From NCBI RefSeq assembly GCF_947497285.1, contig NZ_CANMFT010000009.1, forward strand, positions 78,848 through 142,847: a stretch of DNA of 64,000 bases, written 5' to 3'. A program made the position numbers and the translations under genes. The notes under the pieces were generated by a model. That model was not told the origin of the DNA, did not search any database, and worked only from the letters and a program-made list of their open reading frames with translations. Shown here in pieces: positions 1-7,503 of this stretch (the first letter of the stretch is position 1; each line of letters begins with the position of its first letter). This DNA comes from an uncultured Aliiroseovarius sp. (GTDB lineage: Bacteria > Pseudomonadota > Alphaproteobacteria > Rhodobacterales > Rhodobacteraceae).

Positions 1-5
1 TTTAC

Positions 6-50
6 AAACGGTCGTTTAGTAGTGATACCTAAAATTGCAAACGGCCCGTT
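6..50. promoter_or_regulatory. Two short palindromes before the recombinase gene
   Basis: Two inverted repeats lie in the 53 bases before the recombinase start: AAACG-GT-CGTTT at 6-17 and AACGG-C-CCGTT at 40-50. They share the core AAACGG/CGTT and sit about 34 bp apart, the second ending three bases before the ATG. In Tn3-type recombinases such repeats are the res subsites, which also serve as the gene's own operator. That role is inferred; the DNA further upstream is outside the window. Confidence 0.45.
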
Positions 51-53
51 CTC

Positions 54-947
54 ATGCCCCTGATAGGCTACGCCCGCGTTTCCACAGACGATCAGTCCCC
101 CCTGCCCCAGTCTGAGGCCCTGCAAACTGCGGGATGTGTCGAAATCCTTGAAGAGCACGCCTCAGGCGGCAATCGCGCGCGGCCGGTGCTTGCTCGAGTA
201 TTGGATCGCATCAGCAAGAGCGACACGCTGGTTGTCGTTCGGATTGACCGACTCGCGCGGTCTCTGTCGCACCTCCTCGAGGTGATCGAACGTCTGGAGG
301 CCAAGGGTGCCTTCTTCCGCTCGCTGCAGGACCCGATCGACACGTCCTCCCCGCAGGGTAAGTTTACGCTGCAGGTTCTGGGCGCCGCGGCCGAGTTCGA
401 ACGCGCTCTGATCCGCGAGCGCACAAAGGCCGGGCTTGCCTCGGCCCGCGCCAAGGGTCGCGTGGGCGGCAACCCCGGGCTTCGCGCCAAAGACCCCGCC
501 GCGCTGCGCAAGGTGCGGCTGGCGCGGCAGGACGGATATATGGAGCGCTTAAACGAGACCGCGCAGGATTGGGTGCCCCATGTGCGGCGTCTGCGGCCCG
601 ATATGGCCTGGGAAGACGTGCTGCGGATCATTAACGGCCCCCTGCCCCATGATCGCCGCTGGACGCAAAGCCGCCTTCTGCGCGCCGTGAAAGCATATGT
701 GCGCGACGCGTTCCTGCCCGCCGAGGTTCTTGGCCGCGCCGGACGTCGCGAAACCGACGACCGCCTGCCCGCCATCGTCGCTGGCATCAAGGGCGCGGAC
801 CCCGACATCACGCTTCAGGCGATATGTGACCGGCTAGAGGCGATGCGCGAACGCACCCCGCGTGGACGCGCCAGTTGGCAGCCGTCGTCCGTGAGGATGC
901 TGCTGGAACGGGCGGAGAAGTTGGGTTTGCTGGAGCCCGCGCAATAA
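54..947 (+). CDS. Serine recombinase / resolvase
   Basis: Small serine recombinase of the resolvase/invertase family, which cuts and rejoins DNA through a phosphoserine link. The N-terminal catalytic domain (about residues 3-140) carries the nucleophile Ser10 in YARVST, the basic stretch RIDRLARS and the helix E motif FERALIRERTKAG. After about residue 140 the protein runs on for about 155 residues, longer than the classical 185-aa resolvase, as in many alphaproteobacterial plasmid and Tn3-family recombinases. The start is the first ATG after a short promoter region with two palindromes. It may resolve plasmid multimers or be the tnpR of a transposon whose other genes lie left of the window. 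The family is clear; the exact role is not. Confidence 0.9.
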   Translation: MPLIGYARVSTDDQSPLPQSEALQTAGCVEILEEHASGGNRARPVLARVLDRISKSDTLVVVRIDRLARSLSHLLEVIERLEAKGAFFRSLQDPIDTSSPQGKFTLQVLGAAAEFERALIRERTKAGLASARAKGRVGGNPGLRAKDPAALRKVRLARQDGYMERLNETAQDWVPHVRRLRPDMAWEDVLRIINGPLPHDRRWTQSRLLRAVKAYVRDAFLPAEVLGRAGRRETDDRLPAIVAGIKGADPDITLQAICDRLEAMRERTPRGRASWQPSSVRMLLERAEKLGLLEPAQ

Positions 948-1008
948 TCACAACCTTGCAATTCTTCCATCCGATGGAACGATTGCGAGGTTGCCGCCCG
1001 TTTTTCGG

Positions 1009-1385
1009 TCAGGAGAATGGATTGATGATGCGCAACTGCTCTTCCACGAGCAATCCGTCGTGCATGTCCTCGCACCACAGTGTCGTGCATCCGGCGATCA
1101 GCGCGGCAGCCACGATCACCGCGTCATAGACCGAGAACTGATACTTCTCCGTTATAGCGCGACCCACCTGATAGGTTTGGATCGTCAGATCCTCGACCAG
1201 GCAAAAGGACTGGATGCCCGCGAGAGAAGCTCCGGCGTCGTCACAGCTGAACCCGCTTGCCTCCGGCAATTGAAAAGCGCTTCGATCAGGACCTGGACAT
1301 TGATCCGGAGCCCCTGCCCTAGTATTTCGTCGGCGGGTGTTTCTGCACGTTTGAGCTTCGCAAGGCAACTGTCATCGATGTTCAA
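1009..1385 (-). pseudogene. Frameshifted VapC-type PIN-domain toxin remnant
   Basis: Two overlapping minus-strand frames together spell a PIN-domain RNase toxin. The first (from 1385) gives the middle of the domain, ILGQGLRINVQVLIEALFNCRRQ. The second supplies the C-terminal half with the typical VapC ending SVYDAVIVAAALIAGC, LWCEDMHDG and LRIINPF. The frames join near position 1250-1260, so at least one indel has occurred. The usual first 20 or so residues, with the first catalytic aspartate, are missing, and no vapB antitoxin is visible upstream. It is therefore a dead toxin gene from a former toxin-antitoxin pair, placed between the recombinase and the replication region. Confidence 0.7.
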
Positions 1386-2193
1386 CGTGGATCATCTGGA
1401 CAGCGAAACTGGGCGCAACCTGCCCCCAGAAAGCTGGTGAAGGAGTTGCGTCATTGAGCCGTAGTTTGGGCGGCGGCAAGCACGGTATCTGCGCTTCATT
1501 TCCAGCGCTTTTCCGAAGCGGCCGAGCGAGCGCATCGGCTGCAGGGAGTGCCGACCGTTCGTTCTACGGACAAACTCGGGAACTTAGATTGCCACGTATC
1601 GCCACTCATCCGTCCTAAACAACGAGGGCTCAACTAGCAGGTTTTGAGGTCCGGCGAGGTGTAGTCGAATTGGTTCTATCTACTCGGTACTCTACGTCGA
1701 ATATTGTTCCTGCCGGGAAAGCAACGGTGCTGCCCCCCTACCCTGCTGGGCACCGTTGACGCGCCAGACGTCAGGGTCTTAACCAACCTTGTTGATGCGA
1801 TGCGAATGTGTTCTCGGCGTTTAACCTCGGCTCTTGAGCATCAATGTAACTTCGACATATGGCCCATTAGGGCTCTTGTTCCGCGGTAGATCTGTCGGTG
1901 CTTGGTTTCAATCCGCCTATGTGCATTGTCTCTCTCGCCAGCCTAATTTTCGGTCGAGGGACCGTTATTGGATCGGTTGGGAGCGACGGCCAATCGACGA
2001 CAGATGTCTTGCTGTACCACTAGTTCGTGGGTGCTGTTAACAGCTGTTAACTCTAGAGGGTGCGTGGCTTCCCTAGTAGCCCTTTGGTCCGACAGCACAA
2101 TTTGTGGATAAAATCCTTGACTTAACATGGTGAATCACGGCCATTAGAGTCAAGTTGCGCAAATAAGCGCGTTCGAGCAGAGAAATAGCAACC
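1386..2193. other. Gene-free region upstream of repA
   Basis: About 800 bases with no convincing coding frame; short frames here lack family signatures. The right end holds the first parS palindrome (2036-2051) and must contain the repABC promoter. A TTGACT at 2117-2122 is a possible -35 element, but no good -10 is obvious. The left part (1440-1900) looks like degraded DNA next to the vapC remnant. Confidence 0.5.
2036..2051. promoter_or_regulatory. parS site 1, upstream of repA
   Basis: Perfect 16-bp palindrome GTTAACAGCTGTTAAC, 142 bases before the repA start. It fits the GTTNNNNGCNNNNAAC pattern of centromere sites bound by RepB of repABC plasmids. The identical 16-mer occurs twice more, inside and just behind repB, which makes a chance origin unlikely. 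Confidence 0.88.
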
Positions 2194-3375
2194 ATGTTCC
2201 AGACGGCACCAATCGAAGCGGCGTCTCAATCCGAGCTTACAAGCCAGATAGCAGCGCGTCTACACACCGCGCTCACGACGCATCTTCAGCAAGCCTATGC
2301 GCCCGATCAACGCAAGAATTTGAGACTATTCAGCGCTACAGAGACTGCTGATCTTCTAGGGGTGACCGGGCAATTCTTGCGCAAGTGCCATAGCGACGGG
2401 TCCTTGCCGGAGCCGGAAGTAATCAAGAACGGACGGCGCTTTTATTCCGGTGAAGAGATCCTGCAAGCCCGCCATTTTTTGGAGGCTAGCTCTCGTAAGC
2501 CCGGCAAATATCTTCCTGGTCGTCGCGAGGGCGACAAGCTTCAGGTTATTCAGCTGATGAACTTCAAAGGTGGATCTGCGAAGTCCACCTCTGCGATCCA
2601 TCTGTGTCACTACCTTGCTTTGAACGGTTACCGGGTCTTGGCGATTGACCTGGATCCGCAAGGGAGCCTCACGGGTTTTTGCGGGATTCAGACTGAACTG
2701 GAGTTTGAAGGGGCGTCAATTTACGACGCACTTCGCTATGAAGACCCGGTGCCGATGTCCGAGGCCATCGTAGAAACCTATTTCCCTGGTCTTCATCTGG
2801 CTCCTGCCCGGCTTGTTCTAAGCGAGTTTGAAACGGAAACTGCGGTCAATGCAGGTCGCGGCGTTGCATTTTTTGAGAAGCTCAGCCTGGCGATCCAGTC
2901 CGTTGAGGGCGACTACGACGTGGTGGTTATCGACAGCCCACCAGCTCTCGGGTTCTTGACTTTAACTGGCCTCTACGCTGCGACCTCGGTCATCGTGCCG
3001 ATGACGCCGAGCATGCTCGACCTTGCTTCCACCCAGCAGTTTGTCGAAATGACTTCTGCTTATCTTGGTGTGATCGAGGACACGGGCGTTAAACTCGATC
3101 ATGATTTTTTTTCCTTCCTCATCACGCGGGACGATCCGAGCGATATCCCCAGTCAGCAGATCGTGAGCCTCATGCGTGCTCTGTTCCAGGATCGTGTCGT
3201 TGGGGCGACCGGACTACGTAGTACGGCTATCGGCGACGCATCGATGCTCAAGATGTCGATCTACGAGGTTGCGCGATCCGAGATGACAAGGTCGACCTAT
3301 GATCGCGCAAAGAATAGCATGGATGCGGTTGGTTCGGAGATTGCGGGAATGCTTCAACAGGCTTGGGGGCGGTAA
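2194..3375 (+). CDS. repA: RepA, ParA-type partition ATPase of the repABC operon
   Basis: Plasmid segregation ATPase (393 aa) that works with RepB and parS and also represses the repABC operon. Residues about 40-95 form a MerR-like DNA-binding region (LFSATETADLLGVTGQFLRKC). The deviant Walker A box KGGSAKST begins near residue 125, followed by LAIDLDPQGSLT; the A' motif VVVIDSPPALG comes later. The C-terminal SEMTRSTYDRAKNSMDAVGSEI resembles other repABC RepA proteins. The start is the only ATG that keeps the N-terminal domain; its ribosome site is weak. repB follows after two bases, so the two are co-transcribed and probably translationally coupled. Confidence 0.95.
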   Translation: MFQTAPIEAASQSELTSQIAARLHTALTTHLQQAYAPDQRKNLRLFSATETADLLGVTGQFLRKCHSDGSLPEPEVIKNGRRFYSGEEILQARHFLEASSRKPGKYLPGRREGDKLQVIQLMNFKGGSAKSTSAIHLCHYLALNGYRVLAIDLDPQGSLTGFCGIQTELEFEGASIYDALRYEDPVPMSEAIVETYFPGLHLAPARLVLSEFETETAVNAGRGVAFFEKLSLAIQSVEGDYDVVVIDSPPALGFLTLTGLYAATSVIVPMTPSMLDLASTQQFVEMTSAYLGVIEDTGVKLDHDFFSFLITRDDPSDIPSQQIVSLMRALFQDRVVGATGLRSTAIGDASMLKMSIYEVARSEMTRSTYDRAKNSMDAVGSEIAGMLQQAWGR

Positions 3376-3377
3376 TC

Positions 3378-4349
3378 ATGGCTATGGGTAAAAACAAAAC
3401 CGGCATCATGGCTGCGATTACTGCGGCGACGGAGACGTCGAAAGATGGGGCTTCTGATAGAGCTCATCGAACATTGCCGAAAGGAACTATCGGCTCTGTT
3501 CGTGCGGGTCTCGGCGGCATCCAGGATATCGATACAAATCTTATCTTGGCTTGGGGACCCAAGGACCGGCTGGATATCGAGTTAACAGCTGTTAACAGCG
3601 CCGCACCGAATGAATCGATCAAGGATCTCGCAACCAGCATCGCTGATGCCGGGCAGCAAGTCCCGGTCCTTCTACGTCCTTCGAAGGATCGTGATGGGCA
3701 TTTTGAGATCATCTACGGTCAGAGACGAATACTTGCGTGCCGCCACCTAGGGATACCAGTGCGGGCTCTGATCCGGACGCTCGATGATACCGATGCATTG
3801 ATGGCGAAAGGCCTCGAAAATGCCGGCCGCGCGGAGCTGAGCTATTATGAACGTGTCCGGTTCGCGCACGCGATCCTGGAGCAAGGCTACTCACGTGCGG
3901 AGGCGTGTCAGGCTTTGGCTATCAGCAAGAATACTCTTTCGCAGCTTGAGCGTATCAATCGGCTAGTACCCTTGGCTGTCGGTGAAGCCATTGGCGCAGC
4001 TCCAGGGGCAGGGCGCCCGAAATGGACCACGCTCGCAACGGCGTTTGAGAAAGTACAACTCTCGGAGGAGGGTGTTCTGAGTGTTCTTGGTCAATCTGGT
4101 GATCTCGACTCCGACGGACGGCTGGACCTTGTTCTCAAGGAAATTGGCAAGCGAGGTAAGCAAGAACGATCTGTCGAGGAGCGCTCGCCCGTTCCCGGTG
4201 TGCAGATCAAAAGCGGTAAGTCTGGGCTCTCAGTCACCGTCAAGCGGGCAGGGGAGAACACGAGATTCGCGAATTGGCTGGATCAGAATCTGGACAAGCT
4301 CATTCAGGATTCCTTCGATCGGTTCCAATCAGAGAGCCACGAAGGATAG
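3378..4349 (+). CDS. repB: RepB, ParB-type partition protein of the repABC operon
   Basis: Centromere-binding partner of RepA (323 aa). After a flexible N-terminus, the ParB domain shows LATSIADAGQQVPVLLRP, IIYGQRRILACRHLGI and the arginine-rich box homologue MAKGLENAGRAELSYYERVRFA. A helix-turn-helix follows (YSRAEACQALAISKNTLSQLERI), then a C-terminal dimerisation tail. I chose the ATG at 3378, which has a G-rich ribosome site six bases upstream, over the TTG at 3363 that overlaps repA. Unusually, one parS copy (3581-3596) lies inside this coding sequence, encoding part of ELTAVNSAA. Confidence 0.94.
   Translation: MAMGKNKTGIMAAITAATETSKDGASDRAHRTLPKGTIGSVRAGLGGIQDIDTNLILAWGPKDRLDIELTAVNSAAPNESIKDLATSIADAGQQVPVLLRPSKDRDGHFEIIYGQRRILACRHLGIPVRALIRTLDDTDALMAKGLENAGRAELSYYERVRFAHAILEQGYSRAEACQALAISKNTLSQLERINRLVPLAVGEAIGAAPGAGRPKWTTLATAFEKVQLSEEGVLSVLGQSGDLDSDGRLDLVLKEIGKRGKQERSVEERSPVPGVQIKSGKSGLSVTVKRAGENTRFANWLDQNLDKLIQDSFDRFQSESHEG
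3581..3596. promoter_or_regulatory. parS site 2, inside repB
   Basis: Second exact copy of GTTAACAGCTGTTAAC, embedded in the repB reading frame. The palindrome is preserved although it constrains the codons for Leu-Thr-Ala-Val-Asn-Ser, which supports selection on the DNA site itself. Confidence 0.88.
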
Positions 4350-4350
4350 C

Positions 4351-4374
4351 GGCGGTTAACAGCTGTTAACCGCC
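4351..4374. promoter_or_regulatory. parS site 3, just after repB, in a 24-bp palindrome
   Basis: Third exact copy of the 16-mer (4355-4370), two bases after the repB stop codon. Here the symmetry extends by four bases on each side (GGCG ... CGCC), giving a perfect 24-bp palindrome. It lies at the upstream edge of the repB-repC gap, close to the terminator of the antisense RNA. Confidence 0.88.
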
Positions 4375-4410
4375 AAGATAGAGGCAACGAGCAAAAAGGA
4401 GAACGGCACC

Positions 4411-4444
4411 AAATAGAAAACCCTCGAAACCGAAGTCCCGAGGG
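4411..4444 (-). terminator. Intrinsic terminator of the antisense RNA
   Basis: Six-base-pair stem CCCTCG ... CGAGGG (4421-4426 with 4439-4444), extended by weaker pairs, with a U-rich run on the minus strand at 4420-4411. It is also the conserved hairpin through which the antisense RNA would pair with the repC leader. Confidence 0.7.
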
Positions 4445-4475
4445 CTGCTGCGCACAAGGCGCGATTTGTTTTCAC
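4411..4475 (-). ncRNA. Counter-transcribed RNA (incA type) between repB and repC
   Basis: repABC plasmids limit RepC synthesis with a short antisense RNA made from the repB-repC gap. Here a minus-strand promoter (4482-4510) points into a region ending in an intrinsic terminator: stem CCCTCG/CGAGGG at 4421-4444, followed on the minus strand by TTTTCTATTT. The predicted RNA is about 60-65 nt, the usual size. The transcription start is estimated from the -10 box. Position and structure fit the family well; the RNA itself is inferred. Confidence 0.75.
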
Positions 4476-4481
4476 ACTACA

Positions 4482-4510
4482 ATCCTAGCAGCCCGCGAAT
4501 CGCTAAACAA
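4482..4510 (-). promoter_or_regulatory. Promoter of the repB-repC antisense RNA
   Basis: Read on the minus strand: TTGTTT (plus 4505-4510), 17-base spacer, TAGGAT (plus 4482-4487). Spacing and sequence fit a sigma-70-type promoter, and it points away from repC towards the terminator at 4411-4444. Confidence 0.6.
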
Positions 4511-4556
4511 CGAAAAACGTCTTCGGGCGAACAGGTTTTCTGTGCCTAGCTAAAAA

Positions 4557-5918
4557 ATGACAAAATTCAATGATGCTCCGCATGGAGCGACTGAGACAGG
4601 CATGCCTCAGAACGGTGAAGGTATGTCCAATATCAACCAACCCACGGGGTGGCGGAAGGCGACGGCCGGACTCGCCGTCGCTGAACAGCACGCACAGGCT
4701 GGTGAAGGATCAGCCGTGCCCAAGACACGGGCCTTTGTTGCCGTGAAACGCGTAGGTGCGCATATTGGCCTCAAGGCAGGAGACATGATGCTCCTCGATA
4801 CGCTTGGGGCCTTCACGCAGGCGCAAGATTGGGAAGAGGGTCAGCGCCCGATCGTCTGGGCCTCCAATGCTTATCTGATGGAGCAGACGGGCTTTTCACT
4901 CTCTGCGCTCAAGCGCCATGCGCGTCGCCTGGCCGAAATAGGTGTAATCGCCTTCAAAGACAGCCCTAATGGCAAGCGTTGGGGCCACAGGGACGCAGAG
5001 GGCCGTATCATTGAGGCCTACGGCTTTGATTTGTCGCCGCTGTCCGCGCGCGTCGAAGAGTTCGAGCAGCTACACGCAGAGCTGCATGCTGAGCGCGCTC
5101 ACTGTCAGCGCCTTAAGCGGCAGATCACTGTGGCCCGCAGGATGATCCGCGCGCGGATCGAGGCTGCGCTCAGCGGCGCGCTGAGAGGCCCATGGACGCA
5201 GCTCACAAGCCTTTTCGAAGATCTTTTGGACCGCCTTCCGCGCAGGAACACGACCTCTGAGGCATTGGAACGGCTCTTCGCGTGGTTCAAAGAGCTCCAG
5301 GAACGTGTAGATGCGGCGTACCTCAAGGCAGTTCGAGCGGATAAGGATGTGGAAAACACCGTTGAAACCACGGAGCAAGTGCTTCAGAAGACTCAAGTAA
5401 TGGACCCCAGGGAGGTCAATTCCGAACCTCATATACTAATTACAAATCAACTTAATCCTGTAACCTGTAATCGCTCAGAAACTGAGCAAGCGGCTTGCGT
5501 GGTGCCCAATGCGCCACCGGAAGAGCGGGTGGATAAGGAGTTGGAAGACTGGGTGGCCGAAACCCGCAAGAAGCGCGGGGCAAGCCTGGATCTGCCGACA
5601 GTCATGCAAGCCTGTCCTGAGTTTGCGTCCTGGGCGCGCAATATGGGCGGATATCTGAAGGATTGGGGCGATCTGCACCGTGTCGTGGGGCAGTTGAGGC
5701 CAATGATCGGCGTCTCAGAGCACGCCTGGAACATAGCGCAGGACCGGCTTGGGCCTCAAGTCGCGACAGCAGCGCTGGTTCTCACGTTCGAAAAGCATTG
5801 TGCAGGCGAAGTCACATCTCCTGGTGGATATCTGCGTGGAATTGTCCAGAAAGCGGGGGCAGGGGAGCTGCATCTCGAGCGCAGTTTCTATGGCCGGTTG
5901 AGCGGACAGGCGGCATGA
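4557..5918 (+). CDS. repC: RepC, replication initiator of the repABC operon
   Basis: Initiator protein (453 aa) that acts on an origin inside its own gene. The family opening GWRKATAGLAVAEQHAQ begins near residue 32. A winged-helix region follows (AGDMMLLDTLGAFTQAQDW, IVWASNAYLMEQTGFSLSALKRHARRLAEIGVIAFKDSPNGKRWG). The C-terminal third ends in SPGGYLRGIVQKAGAGELHLERSF, typical of RepC. Start choice is uncertain: the ATG at 4557 has almost no ribosome site, and ATGs at 4602 and 4623 are alternatives, the last right behind GGTGAAGG. Weak initiation fits control by the antisense RNA upstream. An AT-rich island occurs at 5429-5475. Confidence 0.93.
   Translation: MTKFNDAPHGATETGMPQNGEGMSNINQPTGWRKATAGLAVAEQHAQAGEGSAVPKTRAFVAVKRVGAHIGLKAGDMMLLDTLGAFTQAQDWEEGQRPIVWASNAYLMEQTGFSLSALKRHARRLAEIGVIAFKDSPNGKRWGHRDAEGRIIEAYGFDLSPLSARVEEFEQLHAELHAERAHCQRLKRQITVARRMIRARIEAALSGALRGPWTQLTSLFEDLLDRLPRRNTTSEALERLFAWFKELQERVDAAYLKAVRADKDVENTVETTEQVLQKTQVMDPREVNSEPHILITNQLNPVTCNRSETEQAACVVPNAPPEERVDKELEDWVAETRKKRGASLDLPTVMQACPEFASWARNMGGYLKDWGDLHRVVGQLRPMIGVSEHAWNIAQDRLGPQVATAALVLTFEKHCAGEVTSPGGYLRGIVQKAGAGELHLERSFYGRLSGQAA
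5429..5475. other. Probable origin of replication (oriV) island in repC
   Basis: A short AT-rich tract (CATATACTAATTACAAATC and beyond) interrupts an otherwise GC-rich repC. In studied repABC plasmids the origin lies in an AT-rich segment in the middle of repC, and the encoded linker here (residues about 290-310) is poorly conserved in character. No iteron-like repeats are evident. Assignment is by analogy. Confidence 0.55.
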
Positions 5919-5965
5919 TGGGATGGGGCAGCAGTTTCTCTACATTCAGATGTCCGGAGGGGTAC

Positions 5966-6046
5966 GCGGAGATTGGCGCCAGTATTCTCCGCATATTGCG
6001 CGGCGAATACTGTTGTCTTGCGGAGATTGCCCGGTATAATCTCCGC
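5966..6046. promoter_or_regulatory. Tandem 27-bp operators in front of the fic gene
   Basis: Two near-identical inverted repeats lie at 5966-5992 and 6020-6046, 54 bp apart. Each begins with GCGGAGATT and ends with CTCCGC; the second is perfect (GCGGAGATT with AATCTCCGC, nine-base loop), the first has one mismatch. Between them GCGGCGAATACT (6000-6011) pairs with AGTATTCTCCGC (5981-5992), linking the sites. The downstream copy contains the -10 box of the fic promoter, so a bound protein would block transcription. Confidence 0.7.
6013..6040 (+). promoter_or_regulatory. Promoter of the fic gene
   Basis: TTGTCT at 6013-6018, 16-base spacer, consensus TATAAT at 6035-6040. The start codon at 6063 lies 22 bases after the -10 box, giving a very short leader. 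The -10 box sits inside the second 27-bp operator. Confidence 0.7.
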
Positions 6047-6062
6047 AAGGAGTGCGCAAAAT

Positions 6063-7157
6063 ATGACCTACATTCACGAACTCACTGATTGGCCGCAGTT
6101 TTCTTGGGACAAGGCCAAGCTGTCATCACAACTTGCCGCTGTCCGCCACCGACAAGGCAAGCTCTTGGGACGCATGGAAGGCCTTGGCTTTGATCTTCGC
6201 AATGAGGCGATGTTGAGAACTCTCACCAGTGATGTCGTCAAGAGCAGCGAGATCGAAGGCGAGACGCTCGACAAGGATCAGGTTCGGTCGTCCATTGCAA
6301 AACGGCTGGGGCTCGAAATCGGCGGGCTGATCCCGTCTGATCGCCATGTCGATGGGGTCGTCGAGATGATGCTGGACGCGACGCAAGCGTATGAACAACC
6401 ACTGGACGCGGAGCGATTGTTCGGCTGGCATGCCGCCCTTTTCCCGACGGGGCGAAGCGGAATGACCCGGATCACCGTGGGGCAGTGGCGTGAAGGCCCT
6501 ATGGAAGTTGTTTCAGGACCTATGGGTCGTGAACGCGTGCATTTTGAGGCGCCGGGAGCAGCACGGCTTGATACAGAGATGGGGCGGTTTCTGACCTGGT
6601 TCAATCAGGTCCCTGACACGGATCCAGTTGTTCATGCCGCAATTGCACATCTGTGGTTCGTCACGATCCACCCCTTCGACGATGGCAACGGGCGCATTGC
6701 GCGTGCGATCGCGGATATGGCGTTGGCGCGATCCGAACGCAGTTCACAGCGGTTTTACAGCATGTCGACCCAAATCCGGCAGGAGCGGAGCGCCTATTAT
6801 GATATGCTCGAGACGACGCAGAAGGGCGGGCTTGATGTCACCGCCTGGCTCAATTGGTTCCTCAATTGCCTCGACCGTGCTTTTGATGGCGCAGAGATCA
6901 TTCTGGAGGCCGTGTTTCAAAAGGCGCGGTTCTGGGAGAAATACGGAACGGCCAACATCAACGACCGCCAGCGGGACATGCTTAACCGCCTCCTGGATGG
7001 GTTCGAAGGAAAACTCACGACGTCGAAATATGCGAAGATCGAGAAGTGTTCGCAGGACACCGCATATCGCGACATCCTGGACCTGATCGACTTGGGAGCA
7101 CTTGAGAAGGATGACGCTGGTGGACGTAGTACCAGCTATTCCCTGTCAGCGAAGTGA
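6063..7157 (+). CDS. Fic-family protein (class II, N-terminally inhibited AMPylase)
   Basis: Fic enzymes usually transfer AMP from ATP to a hydroxyl group of a target protein. The core motif HPFDDGNGRIAR starts at catalytic His203. The N-terminal helix carries SSEIEG (residues 61-66), matching the inhibitory (S/T)xxxE(G/N) motif of class II Fic proteins, so activity should be held back until relieved. The N-terminus resembles the DUF4172 type and the C-terminus (NDRQRDMLNRLLDGFEGKLTTSKYAKIEKCSQDTAYRDILDLIDLGALEK) is a winged helix. The start at 6063 is chosen for AAGGAG upstream and the promoter at 6013-6040; the 30 codons before it overlap that promoter. The winged helix could bind the tandem operators, making the gene self-regulated. 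364 aa. Confidence 0.93.
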   Translation: MTYIHELTDWPQFSWDKAKLSSQLAAVRHRQGKLLGRMEGLGFDLRNEAMLRTLTSDVVKSSEIEGETLDKDQVRSSIAKRLGLEIGGLIPSDRHVDGVVEMMLDATQAYEQPLDAERLFGWHAALFPTGRSGMTRITVGQWREGPMEVVSGPMGRERVHFEAPGAARLDTEMGRFLTWFNQVPDTDPVVHAAIAHLWFVTIHPFDDGNGRIARAIADMALARSERSSQRFYSMSTQIRQERSAYYDMLETTQKGGLDVTAWLNWFLNCLDRAFDGAEIILEAVFQKARFWEKYGTANINDRQRDMLNRLLDGFEGKLTTSKYAKIEKCSQDTAYRDILDLIDLGALEKDDAGGRSTSYSLSAK

Positions 7158-7503
7158 AGAGGCTTGTCGCATCCGGTGCCCAGGACAAGCACCGCCAGGA
7201 TATGTCAGACAGTCGCCAGCAAAAATTGCCGATCTGAGATTTGCCATAATTCATTGATATAAATTCTAAAAATGGAACCCATAGGTCTGGCATTGCCGAT
7301 GTTCGTTGCCGATCCGGAGTTTCTGCGTGCAATGAAGAAAACTGGGGCCGTGCCGGCCCCTGAAGTTCTTTTCCCGGGCTGGTGGGGCCAGGAAAAGTGA
7401 AAGTGTCCTTCGGGTTTTGTGACTGACGGATGAGGGGCTTTGGGGTTCCTTGGACGGGTCCGGGCCGGGTTCCGGTCTGTCTTTCCTGATGAAGGGCATT
7501 CCC
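7158..7503. other. Gene-free region between fic and the plasmid block
   Basis: About 350 bases without a credible gene. It holds an AT-rich stretch (7240-7275) that could contain a promoter, and a GGGGCC/GGCCCC hairpin at 7344-7360 without a T run. The segment GGAAAAGTGAAAG near 7390 faintly resembles the leader motif seen before other genes of the following block. Confidence 0.4.
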
